In this document: positions 1-6,804 of the stretch, in pieces
Numbering within the stretch: the stretch's first letter is position 1
Layout: each line of letters opens with the position of its first letter
Assembly: GCA_023300835.1 (NCBI GenBank)
Contig: JALZVB010000311.1
Location: 1 to 12,580, forward strand
Length of the DNA stretch: 12,580 nucleotides
Direction of reading: 5' to 3'
Source of the DNA: Saprospiraceae bacterium
GTDB taxonomy: Bacteria; Bacteroidota; Bacteroidia; Chitinophagales; Saprospiraceae
Notes under the pieces: model-generated
Told to the model about the DNA's origin: nothing
Database searches by the model: none
The model's input: only the letters and a program-made list of their open reading frames with translations
Made by a program: the position numbers and the translations under genes

Positions 1-380
1 GTATAATATGCAGCTTGTGCCGTTAAGTTTGTTCCTCGAATGTGTGGAAAAAAAGCGTCGGCACATAAATTTAATTCAGATAGAGGCTCAAAAACAGGAA
101 GTGCCTTTAAGATTGTCACCAAAAAACAAGTTTCAAATCCATTGACACAATCAAAGGCGTACAAGACACCTGTATTATCTATGATTTCGCCTACTTGGTA
201 ACTCTGTCCTTGTCCACTAGGCTCTGTAAAGTATTTTAACTCACTTGAAAGACCTTGACCTGTGGGTTTCGGTAAATTAATAAGAGAACAGGCTATAGTA
301 TCTGACATTGGGTCAAATTGTCCTATTGTTTTCTGAAAAAAAACTATGTGAAAAATTATAATAGCTAATACTCTTTTCAT
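1..380 (-). CDS. Secreted repeat protein, N-terminal part (cut by window edge)
   Basis: An open frame of 126 codons runs leftward from an ATG at 380 and leaves the window with no stop, so the C-terminus is missing. Residues 1-20 look like a Sec signal peptide: Lys2 and Arg3, a hydrophobic stretch, and a likely cleavage after Gly20 before Gln21, a common pattern in Bacteroidota. The mature part begins a tandem repeat. Cys31, Gly41, Leu44 and Tyr50 recur as Cys106, Gly116, Leu119 and Tyr125, all exactly 75 residues apart, and a GVLYAFD stretch lies at 71-77. By recall this resembles the repeat region of large gliding-motility-associated or type IX-secreted adhesin-like proteins. I infer a long cell-surface or secreted protein; its sorting domain would lie outside the window. 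The frame and signal peptide are clear, while the function is only a class guess. Confidence 0.8.
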   Translation of the reverse strand, partial: MKRVLAIIIFHIVFFQKTIGQFDPMSDTIACSLINLPKPTGQGLSSELKYFTEPSGQGQSYQVGEIIDNTGVLYAFDCVNGFETCFLVTILKALPVFEPLSELNLCADAFFPHIRGTNLTAQAAYY

Positions 381-660
381 GGGAATTGATTAGAATAGAT
401 AATTAAAGGTCAAAAACCATGATGATCTGTATTGCAAACAGGTCTAATATATGCTTCATTCCTTGGGGTATCGACCCTTAAAAACTTTTGAAGGTTAGTT
501 TTCCATACAACCTCTTTACATTATGTTAGATTGTAATTAATAGAAAAACCGTAGACAGGTTTACAACGTAACTATATTAACTGTTGTGACAAGAAACATG
601 ACATAGTTTTTGTTTTTTAAATCATGTTTAGAAGAAAGGCCCAGAAAGGATAACTCTTGA
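381..660. other. Intergenic gap between surface-protein gene and flavoenzyme gene
   Basis: These 280 AT-rich bases contain no credible open frame. The gap must hold the promoter of the leftward surface-protein gene and the 3' end of the flavoenzyme transcript. The only structures I see are an 8-bp inverted repeat at 594-629 (listed separately) and a tiny dyad near 465-480 (GGGT, 4-base loop, ACCC). No convincing Bacteroidota promoter (TTTG then TAnnTTTG) could be placed. Confidence 0.6.
594..629. repeat. 8-bp inverted repeat with T-rich loop
   Basis: AAACATGA (594-601) is perfectly complementary in inverted orientation to TCATGTTT (622-629), across a 20-base T-rich spacer containing CATAGTTTTT and GTTTTTT. 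It lies about 30 bases past the flavoenzyme stop on the minus strand, so it could shape the 3' end of that transcript. No U-run follows the stem on either strand, so it is not a typical intrinsic terminator. It resembles the hairpin at 3148-3191. Confidence 0.5.
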
Positions 661-1995
661 CTATTTGGAGGTTGCAAGTATACCCTCCGCCCAAGTAAAA
701 CCATCGTTCATAACCTGTGCCATAGAAGAGTATTCCCAATTACCATAACGACCTAAAATAACGACGCCTTTACTGAGGTAGTAAGCCTTTAATTTTGCGA
801 CAGCTTGTTTACTCGTTTCTGTAAATACGACGTAAGCTGGGCTGATGACCTTTATGTTGACATCTATAACCTTGCAACCCTCTGGGAGAGCATTGGCTTT
901 ATTGATGTCTGCTATCGTTGTGTTTTTTATTTCTTCGTTTGAGCGAATAGGAATTTCACTGGGTTCTGTGATTTCTGTCATAAGGCCCCATCCTGTTGCA
1001 GGCGCTGTATGCGGATCAAAATTGTGCATATATACAAGCCTGTTGAAACTTAAGTCAGGATCACTGTAATACCTCCAGTGTCCTCTGTTTTCAGGCCTTG
1101 GTCCTTCTATGCTCAACATAACACTTATGACGCGATTACTCTGTAGTCTCTGGGCCGCAGATTGTAGTTCTTGCGGCAAGTTCTTTGTGCAACGGACCAA
1201 TGTCGGTAATGGAACCGTACTGAGACAATAATCAGTAAATTGTATTTCCTCGGTAGTGATTTCTCTTTTTACAGTGACCGTCTTATTGTCTAGATCAACT
1301 TCTATGACCTCAGTATTGAGTTGCAGATCATTTAACTTATCTGCCAGTGCCATTGACAATAACTCCATTCCCTTGTAAGGAGAACTTTTGGGTGGTCTTG
1401 GATACCAACCATTGGAATTATAAGGTTTGAAGTCTTGGTGATCAGATAGAGCGCCACGGAGAACTTGTACGTAATCTGGGGTATCTATATTCCATTGGAA
1501 ACCAGAAGGCGCTAACTCTGAAAGGGGTCGCTTCCATACTTTTCTATTATAGGGAAACATAAAAAGCTCACAGAAATACTTTCCAAATGAAAAAGATAAC
1601 ATCTCCTCAAAGTTATTGGCTTGCCTCTTTTCTACCCTAAAAGCTTCTATCGCTAGATCTTTAAGTGTATTTATAATGGCCTCTTGGTTGAGTCCTGATA
1701 AGTGCATCTGAAGAGGATACCTACTAGACCCTTCTAGCGTTTCTACCCAGGCTTCAGGATGTATGGGTTGGAGTACATCTCCTATGATCGGCTTGACTCT
1801 ATTGGCCAATATTTCTTTGTCTTGAAAGTGTAGTAAGTGTAACACATGGTCAAACCAGTAACCGTTATGGTTATCTGTTTTTACCAATCCGCCCGGTCGA
1901 GAAGATTTTTCTACTACTACTGCCTTGTCTTTTAGGATATAGGCTGCTGACATTCCTGTTAGTCCCGCGCCTAGAATAACTACTTTCTTTCTCAT
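661..1995 (-). CDS. FAD-dependent oxidoreductase, UDP-galactopyranose mutase / amine oxidase-like
   Basis: This 444-residue protein opens with a Rossmann FAD site: GAGLTG at 9-14, Glu29 for the adenine ribose, then the second glycine motif RPGG at 33-36. PYNRKVW at 148-154 sits where UDP-galactopyranose mutases have a GYTEKQWG-like motif. GRYGNWEY (415-422) followed by SSMAQVMNDG resembles the C-terminal FAD-binding segment of those mutases. There is no signal peptide, so it is probably cytoplasmic. Its ATG overlaps the TGA of the upstream epimerase gene by 4 bases, which implies translational coupling and a shared pathway, most likely synthesis or modification of an activated sugar for a surface glycan. 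Overall similarity to true mutases looks limited, so the substrate is unknown. Protoporphyrinogen-oxidase or amine-oxidase labels would come from the same fold. Confidence 0.82.
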   Translation of the reverse strand: MRKKVVILGAGLTGMSAAYILKDKAVVVEKSSRPGGLVKTDNHNGYWFDHVLHLLHFQDKEILANRVKPIIGDVLQPIHPEAWVETLEGSSRYPLQMHLSGLNQEAIINTLKDLAIEAFRVEKRQANNFEEMLSFSFGKYFCELFMFPYNRKVWKRPLSELAPSGFQWNIDTPDYVQVLRGALSDHQDFKPYNSNGWYPRPPKSSPYKGMELLSMALADKLNDLQLNTEVIEVDLDNKTVTVKREITTEEIQFTDYCLSTVPLPTLVRCTKNLPQELQSAAQRLQSNRVISVMLSIEGPRPENRGHWRYYSDPDLSFNRLVYMHNFDPHTAPATGWGLMTEITEPSEIPIRSNEEIKNTTIADINKANALPEGCKVIDVNIKVISPAYVVFTETSKQAVAKLKAYYLSKGVVILGRYGNWEYSSMAQVMNDGFTWAEGILATSK

Positions 1996-2999
1996 GCTGA
2001 ATGAACAAGCGTATCACCTGTAATAGTAGACCTATTACCTAGAATATTGTTAATGATGTTTTCGACAGTAGGCCAATCTTGATGACCTATGAGGTTATTG
2101 ATGTTAGATAAGTCAGGGTTCCGCTGTCTTACGTCTATTTTGTTTTTGAAAACAGCGTCATAAGGTTTGTACACTTTGACACTTTTAGACTTGGTGATTC
2201 TTATTATCGTATCAGCCAACTCATTAATCTCTATACTATTAGGGCAACCTATATTAACAATGTTATTGGGTTTAACCCATGCCTCATCCGTATTTATTAA
2301 CTGATAAAGGCAGGTTGTAAATTTCTCTACACAGCCAAAAGATCTCGTCTGCTTCCCGTCATCGTATATGACGAGTGGTTCATGCTTAAGTGCACTCTCT
2401 ATAAACGTAGGTACAACCATTCCATATTTACTAGACTGCCTTATGCCTATAACATTAAAAGGTCTGACAATCATTATGTCTCTGTTCTCATCCATAGAAG
2501 CTGAACCTAATTGCTCTAGCGCATATTTTCCTGCAGCATAGCCTAGCTTGTCTCCATCATAATGCATGGCGTTATCAATAGAGATGGATTCTGTTTCTTT
2601 GGATACATCTTTAGTGTTACCATACACTGCTGATGATGAGAATAAGACAATTGGAATATCTTGGCTTATTGACAACATATTAGTGGTGCCTTGTTTAGAT
2701 AATTGATAAGACACATCTGGTTTCTCGTAGACCAGTTTCATACCTACGTAACTGGCCAGGTGAAAGATCAACGATACCTTGCCTTTGATGCTTTCTAACA
2801 ACTCAAGATCCAAAATAGATCCTTCTATAAATTCTAAGTTTTCGTGGTCGACGGGAATATTCTCTAGGTAACCGGTAGATAAATCATCCAGTACTATTAC
2901 TTTTTTTCCTCTGTCTAATAGGAAACGGACGAGATGGCTTCCTATAAATCCGCACCCACCTGTAATGAGTATGCTTTTGTTTCTGTCAAAAAATTCCAT
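1992..2999 (-). CDS. NAD-dependent epimerase/dehydratase (extended SDR, nucleotide-sugar type)
   Basis: A 335-residue extended short-chain dehydrogenase. Visible motifs are the NAD-binding GGCGFIG at 14-20, Asp38 and Asp39 before LSTG (NAD rather than NADP preference), FHLAS at 79-83, the catalytic serine region SSSAVYG at 121-127, and the catalytic pair Tyr154/Lys158 in YAAGK. RPFNVIG and the late GKQTRSFGCVEK segment are typical of UDP-glucose 4-epimerases and related dehydratases that act on nucleotide sugars. The length is normal for the family. It is the first gene of a two-gene minus-strand unit; its stop overlaps the start of the flavoenzyme (ATGA). The motifs cannot say whether it is a 4-epimerase, a dehydratase or a decarboxylase, and no glycosyltransferase in the window narrows the sugar. 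Confidence 0.88.
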   Translation of the reverse strand: MEFFDRNKSILITGGCGFIGSHLVRFLLDRGKKVIVLDDLSTGYLENIPVDHENLEFIEGSILDLELLESIKGKVSLIFHLASYVGMKLVYEKPDVSYQLSKQGTTNMLSISQDIPIVLFSSSAVYGNTKDVSKETESISIDNAMHYDGDKLGYAAGKYALEQLGSASMDENRDIMIVRPFNVIGIRQSSKYGMVVPTFIESALKHEPLVIYDDGKQTRSFGCVEKFTTCLYQLINTDEAWVKPNNIVNIGCPNSIEINELADTIIRITKSKSVKVYKPYDAVFKNKIDVRQRNPDLSNINNLIGHQDWPTVENIINNILGNRSTITGDTLVHSA

Positions 3000-3316
3000 A
3001 ATGGTGTTTTGTTCTAAAAAACATTGTAATAATGCAAACTTCTGGCAACATTCCTGTAGCCTGAAAAATTCACATAGAAATGAAAAGATGATAGAAAATG
3101 AAAGTTATCAGTAACAGATTAAGTAGTAAATATAGGTTTTCTTCACGAAACACATAGTTTTTATTAATATTTGTTTTTTCTCTATGTGTTTGTTTTGAAG
3201 GGCTTTATTTGACCAACGTCGGAAGAACTCAAGAGTTAACCAGACATATAAAAATAACCCAAACACATGGTTTGAGCTACGTTTAAAGGCTTGCAACAAC
3301 TTGACCTACTTACACA
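3000..3316. other. Gene-free stretch between mscS-like gene and epimerase gene
   Basis: These 317 bases hold the 3' end of the channel transcript and the promoter region of the epimerase-flavoenzyme pair. I found a 10-bp inverted repeat at 3148-3191 (listed separately) and a short dyad CAAAC-ACATG-GTTTG at 3260-3274. A 63-codon minus-strand frame at 3108-3299 crosses the inverted repeat, has low-complexity AT-rich composition and no recognisable domain, so I do not call it a gene. No promoter could be placed with confidence. Confidence 0.6.
3148..3191. repeat. 10-bp perfect inverted repeat with T-rich loop
   Basis: AAACACATAG (3148-3157) and CTATGTGTTT (3182-3191) form a perfect 10-bp stem around a 24-base T-rich spacer. 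It lies 126 bases beyond the stop of the mscS-like gene and about 190 bases upstream of the epimerase start. The flank and loop share GAAACA, CATAGTTTTT and GTTTTTT in the same order with the hairpin at 594-629. No U-tract follows the stem, so this is not a standard terminator. It may be a small repeat family or an RNA 3'-end structure. Confidence 0.6.
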
Positions 3317-4135
3317 TTAAGCGTTATTTGTCATATTGATATCAATCGTCTGATATGGAATACCTATGTTTTGTTTGTCAAATTCTTTCTTGACATTTTC
3401 TTGCATATAGAATAATGTATCCCAGTAATGTTCACTTTTACAGAAAGGTCTTGAGGCTAGATTTACAGAACTGTCATCGAGTTCAGCAACAACGACGGCT
3501 TGTGCAGGAGCATCTAAGATGTAAGGGCAGTTTTTTCCTACTTCCATAATTACATGCCTTGCTTTATCTATATCATCATTATATCCTATTCCAAATGTTA
3601 ACTCTACACCTACTTCACCTTGGCCGGAGATATTTGTTATGTCATTACCGGTAACATTGCTGTTAGCAATTATGATTCTTTTGTTATCTAATGTTTTAAG
3701 AGTTGTATTAAAGGCATTGATAGAATCTACAGTTCCTACTGTTGCTCCACCACCTATTTTCACTAAGTCGCCTATTTTGAAGGGTTTGAAAATCATCAAT
3801 AGAACTCCTGAAGCAGCATGTCCTAACGTCCCATTTAGGGCCATTCCTACACCTACCATTAATGCACTAAAAATGGCAATAAATGAAGTTGTGTTAACAC
3901 CAAACATACCTGCGACAGAAAGTAAAAGCATAACCTTCAATCCCATCCCGATCAATGATGATACGAAATTGGTTAATGTTAAATTCATCCCAGAATGCAG
4001 AATGGCCTTGGTACTAAAAGAAACAATTCTCTTTATTATCCAAAATCCGACAACCAATGTCAATATCGCCAATAGAACCTTGGGAGCATACGCCATTCCC
4101 ATTTCGATCCCTTTCTCTAATAGTCCTTCTTGCAT
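3317..4135 (-). CDS. Small-conductance mechanosensitive ion channel, MscS family
   Basis: This 272-residue inner-membrane protein has the size and plan of E. coli MscS (286 residues). Three hydrophobic helices lie at about 18-38, 57-79 and 83-115. The third is the pore helix, with the Gly/Ala-rich stretch GVGMALNGTLGHAASGVLL (95-113) followed by FKPFKIGD (116-123), which corresponds to the MscS FRPFRAGE motif. A beta domain (about 120-175, with GTVDSINAFNTTLKT and ANSNVTGNDITN) and the alpha/beta cytoplasmic vestibule follow, ending near IGIPYQTIDIN. The family forms heptameric channels that open under membrane tension and release solutes during osmotic downshock. The gene stands alone between the LysR gene and the gene-free stretch. 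The start is the first ATG of the frame; Met12 and Met14 are possible alternatives. Confidence 0.93.
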   Translation of the reverse strand: MQEGLLEKGIEMGMAYAPKVLLAILTLVVGFWIIKRIVSFSTKAILHSGMNLTLTNFVSSLIGMGLKVMLLLSVAGMFGVNTTSFIAIFSALMVGVGMALNGTLGHAASGVLLMIFKPFKIGDLVKIGGGATVGTVDSINAFNTTLKTLDNKRIIIANSNVTGNDITNISGQGEVGVELTFGIGYNDDIDKARHVIMEVGKNCPYILDAPAQAVVVAELDDSSVNLASRPFCKSEHYWDTLFYMQENVKKEFDKQNIGIPYQTIDINMTNNA

Positions 4136-4141
4136 TTGAAT

Positions 4142-4173
4142 AAAAGTTTAATATTTAATGTTAGACAAACAAA
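4142..4173 (-). promoter_or_regulatory. Possible Bacteroidota-type promoter for the mscS-like gene
   Basis: Read on the minus strand, TTTG (plus 4170-4173) is followed after 19 bases by TAAACTTTT (plus 4142-4150), close to the Bacteroidota -33 TTTG / -7 TAnnTTTG pattern. If used, transcription would start almost at the ATG (4135), giving a nearly leaderless mRNA, which weakens the call. A dyad ACAAAC-N14-GTTTGT (4165-4190) overlaps the -33 element. Confidence 0.22.
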
Positions 4174-4233
4174 GGGAAACTGAAGTTTGTTCTGGTATGA
4201 TCTCTTATCCTTGTTCCACAATTACTCAGCCCG

Positions 4234-4248
4234 ATTAGATTTTCTAAT
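4234..4248. repeat. Short perfect hairpin at the end of the lysR-type gene
   Basis: ATTAGA (4234-4239), a TTT loop and TCTAAT (4243-4248) form a perfect 6-bp stem that spans the LysR stop codon (4244-4246). It is AT-only except for one pair and has no U-tract after it on the minus strand, so it is at best a weak 3'-end structure. Confidence 0.3.
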
Positions 4249-5167
4249 GCATCTGGATAGTGGCATCAAAAGGTTTTTGCGGCATTAACAACCCTTTGAC
4301 TTTTAAAAGACTTGGGTTTGTGTTTTTTTTATTCCATGCTACGGAAAGCATTGTACGCTGTGGAACATCTAATAGAGGAATAAATTTGATTTTTAAATCA
4401 AAACCAAGTGCTAGGGATGATGGGACTATAGAAATGCCTACCTTATTTTCTACAAGTCTAAAAATGGTACTGGCATGCACACTCTTATGAGAAATTTTAG
4501 GTTTGAATCCGTGGTCCTCACAGATACTGACAATTTTATCAAAGTATAAAGGAGAGTAATCGGTATCGAAAAGAATAAAGTTCTCGTCCTTGAGTGCGGC
4601 TAGGTTCTTTTTAGTAATGGTATCTATCGGGTGACCTTGAGGTAATACTAGTGAAAAGGTATCCTCTAGAACAGGTTGCAATTCTAGTTCTGCATGTACA
4701 CGTTTAAGCCTTAAGAAACCGAGATCGATGGTTTTATCTACCAGGGCATCTTCCTGTTGTTTATTAGACATTTCTATCAGCGAATATTTTATAAGTGGAA
4801 ATTGAGCCTGAGATTTTAGTAATAACTCAGGAACTACATTCTGCATAGCAGAGCCAACATATCCGATCTTGAGTTCTCCTTCCAGACCAGTAGATATAAG
4901 TTGAACCCGTTCTATTAAGGTTCTTAATTCTGCATCAAATTGTGTGACATGATCTCTCAGATACAGACCAGCCTCAGTCAATGAAACCTTCCGCTGGTTC
5001 CTGTCAAATAGCTTGACATTGATAAGGTTCTCAAGTTGTTTTATCTGTTTACTCAACGCAGATTGACTTATAAATAACTTTTCTGCAGCCTTCCGGTAGT
5101 GTAGCTCCTCCGCCAATGCTATAAAATATCGCAGGTGTCTTAATTCCACTAGATTCCTCGTAGTCAT
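4244..5167 (-). CDS. LysR-type transcriptional regulator, divergent from hutHUI
   Basis: A 307-residue regulator with the family's normal length and order. The N-terminal winged helix-turn-helix covers about residues 8-67 (LRHLRYFIALAEELHYRKAA, then FISQSALSKQIKQLE and the wing LFDRNQRKVSLTEAG). The effector-binding domain runs from about 90 to 295 (ELKIGYVGSA, later LGFLRL and VENKVGISIVPSSLA). I choose the ATG at 5167; a TTG lies one codon earlier. A GTG six codons further in gives the family-typical start MELRHLRYF and has AGGA five bases upstream, so it is possible. The gene is divergent from hutH with 72 bases between start codons, the classic arrangement in which a LysR protein controls its neighbour and itself. 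Control of hut by urocanate or histidine is my inference. Confidence 0.92.
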   Translation of the reverse strand: MTTRNLVELRHLRYFIALAEELHYRKAAEKLFISQSALSKQIKQLENLINVKLFDRNQRKVSLTEAGLYLRDHVTQFDAELRTLIERVQLISTGLEGELKIGYVGSAMQNVVPELLLKSQAQFPLIKYSLIEMSNKQQEDALVDKTIDLGFLRLKRVHAELELQPVLEDTFSLVLPQGHPIDTITKKNLAALKDENFILFDTDYSPLYFDKIVSICEDHGFKPKISHKSVHASTIFRLVENKVGISIVPSSLALGFDLKIKFIPLLDVPQRTMLSVAWNKKNTNPSLLKVKGLLMPQKPFDATIQMH

Positions 5168-5239
5168 CAATAATTGATTTTTTTGAATCGTAAGTTATTA
5201 ATAAAAAGTTTAATTTGTATCAACTTAGAATTACCCCAT
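5168..5239. promoter_or_regulatory. Divergent lysR-hutH regulatory gap
   Basis: These 72 very AT-rich bases must carry both promoters and any LysR operator. Two dyads are visible: GATT-N6-AATC (5176-5189) and ATTAA-N8-TTAAT (5197-5214). Neither is a clean LysR T-N11-A dyad, and AT-only repeats of this length can arise by chance. A weak hutH promoter candidate is listed separately. Confidence 0.5.
5181..5217 (+). promoter_or_regulatory. hutH: Weak candidate promoter for hutHUI
   Basis: TTTTG (5181-5185) and TAATTTG (5211-5217) resemble the Bacteroidota -33 TTTG and -7 TAnnTTTG boxes, but the -7 box is one base short and the 25-base spacer is longer than usual. A start near 5224 would give a leader of about 16 bases before the hutH ATG at 5240. 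Suboptimal boxes would suit an activator-dependent promoter. Confidence 0.25.
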
Positions 5240-6802
5240 ATGAATAATCACTTTAGATATGGTCAAGACCACTTGACTGTACAGAAGGTCTTAGACCTCT
5301 GTAAAGGCACATTAAAAGGCCAATTAGACAACGAAACCGTTAGTAAAATCAAGGCAAGCCGAGATATTGTCGATCGCATTGTCAAACAAGAAGAACCTGT
5401 TTACGGTATAAATACAGGATTTGGGCCGCTATGTACAACAAGCATTTCACCCAAGGACACTTCTACACTGCAATACAACATACTTAAGAGTCATAGCGTA
5501 GGCGTAGGCCCACTATGTCCTAAGCAAATATCTAAGATTATGTTGATCCTCAAGGCCCAGGCTTTGTCCAAGGGTTTTTCTGGTGTCGCTATATCTACGG
5601 TAGAGCGGATTATCTGGCATATTGACAATGATGTGATTCCTGCTATTCCTTCACAAGGATCAGTAGGGGCTTCTGGAGATCTTGCGCCATTGGCTCACTT
5701 GTTCCTACCACTTATAGGGCATGGCGAAATATGGTCTGACGAAGGAACCGTTATTTCTACACAAGAAATGTATAAGCAAAAAGGCATAAAATCTATTCCG
5801 CTTGGCGCTAAAGAAGGGTTGGCACTGATAAACGGGACGCAATTCATAGCCGCCTATGCAGTCAAGGTTGTGGAGAACCTACAGAGTTGCCTCAGTCAGG
5901 CAGACCTTATAGGAGCGATGATGATAGAAGGTTTGCTGGGTTCTACAACGCCGTTTATAGATTCGTTACACCAATTGAGACCTTATAAAGGAACGATACA
6001 TGTCGCCAACAGAATGAGAGCCTTGCTACAAGGTTCTAAAATTGTGGAATCACATAAAGATTGCGACCGTGTACAAGATCCATATTCATTAAGGTGTATG
6101 CCGCAAGTGCATGGCAGTTCTAGGAACGCCTGGTTACACCTCAGAGAGTTATTAGAAATAGAACTTAATGCTGTTACAGATAACCCCGTTATAATAAGTG
6201 ATGAACTCACAATAAGCGGCGGTAACTTCCATGGGCAACCATTGGCGATGGCATTAGATTATGCTTGCTTGGCTTCCGCCGAATTGGGAAATATATCTGA
6301 TAGAAGAATCTATTTGTCTACAACAGGAATAGCTAAAAATGTTCCTAAGTTACTCATGAAAGAAACAGGTATCAATTCTGCTTTTATGATGCCCCAATAT
6401 ACTTCGGCAGCATTAGCAAGTGAGAACAAAGTTCTGTGTCATCCTGCAAGTGCAGATAGTATTCCGACTTCATTGGGACAAGAAGACCATGTGAGTATGG
6501 GTTCTATATCTGGTAGAAAGGCTTTACAAGTGCTCGATAACGTAGAACAGATACTGGCTATTGAATTAATGTATGCTGCTCAAGCGTTTGATTTTCATAA
6601 ACCGTTGCGATCAACAGCTATTATACATAAGATACATGATCACGTAAGAGCTCAGATTGACTTTGCTGAAGAGGATCGTATTTTCGGTGATGACATGAAG
6701 CTAGCCTTGAAAATCATTAAGGATAAGGAGCTTTTGGAATTGACACGGGACGACGAGCAACTGTGTTCTTCTTCTTTTAATGACGTATTTGAAAAACTAT
6801 AG
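5240..6802 (+). CDS. hutH: Histidine ammonia-lyase (histidase)
   Basis: This cytoplasmic enzyme removes ammonia from L-histidine to give urocanate, the first step of histidine breakdown. At 520 residues it is slightly longer than the usual ~505-515. The Ala144-Ser145-Gly146 tripeptide in GSVGASGDLAPLAHL cyclises to the MIO electrophile. The family's catalytic tyrosine is Tyr55 in YGINTGFG, and SH at 84-85 matches the conserved substrate-site histidine. YSLRCMPQVHG, the ELN..TDNP segment, SGGNFHG and SENKVLCHP..ADSIPTS..QEDHVSMG are further family signatures. PQVHG is the form I recall from animal histidases rather than the proteobacterial PQVMG. I start at the ATG at 5240. The frame extends upstream to a TTG at 5174, but those 22 extra residues lie in the promoter gap and precede the normal family N-terminus. 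It leads the hutHUI unit, two bases before hutU. Confidence 0.97.
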   Translation: MNNHFRYGQDHLTVQKVLDLCKGTLKGQLDNETVSKIKASRDIVDRIVKQEEPVYGINTGFGPLCTTSISPKDTSTLQYNILKSHSVGVGPLCPKQISKIMLILKAQALSKGFSGVAISTVERIIWHIDNDVIPAIPSQGSVGASGDLAPLAHLFLPLIGHGEIWSDEGTVISTQEMYKQKGIKSIPLGAKEGLALINGTQFIAAYAVKVVENLQSCLSQADLIGAMMIEGLLGSTTPFIDSLHQLRPYKGTIHVANRMRALLQGSKIVESHKDCDRVQDPYSLRCMPQVHGSSRNAWLHLRELLEIELNAVTDNPVIISDELTISGGNFHGQPLAMALDYACLASAELGNISDRRIYLSTTGIAKNVPKLLMKETGINSAFMMPQYTSAALASENKVLCHPASADSIPTSLGQEDHVSMGSISGRKALQVLDNVEQILAIELMYAAQAFDFHKPLRSTAIIHKIHDHVRAQIDFAEEDRIFGDDMKLALKIIKDKELLELTRDDEQLCSSSFNDVFEKL

Positions 6803-6804
6803 GA

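Noticed and set aside
845..1069. 74-codon plus-strand frame opposite the flavoenzyme gene
   Set aside because: Antisense to a well-supported flavoenzyme; hydrophobic composition comes from the complementary codons.
3108..3299. 63-codon open frame on the minus strand between the MscS and epimerase genes
   Set aside because: Low-complexity, Lys/Phe/Tyr-rich product of AT-rich DNA, no recognisable domain, and it runs through a perfect 10-bp inverted repeat.
3639..4139. 166-codon plus-strand frame opposite the MscS gene
   Set aside because: The minus-strand frame is an unmistakable MscS channel; the plus frame is its antisense and shows no domain.
5174..5239. 22-residue N-terminal extension of HutH from a TTG codon
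   Set aside because: It lies in the divergent promoter gap and overlaps promoter-like boxes; the ATG at 5240 gives the normal histidase N-terminus.
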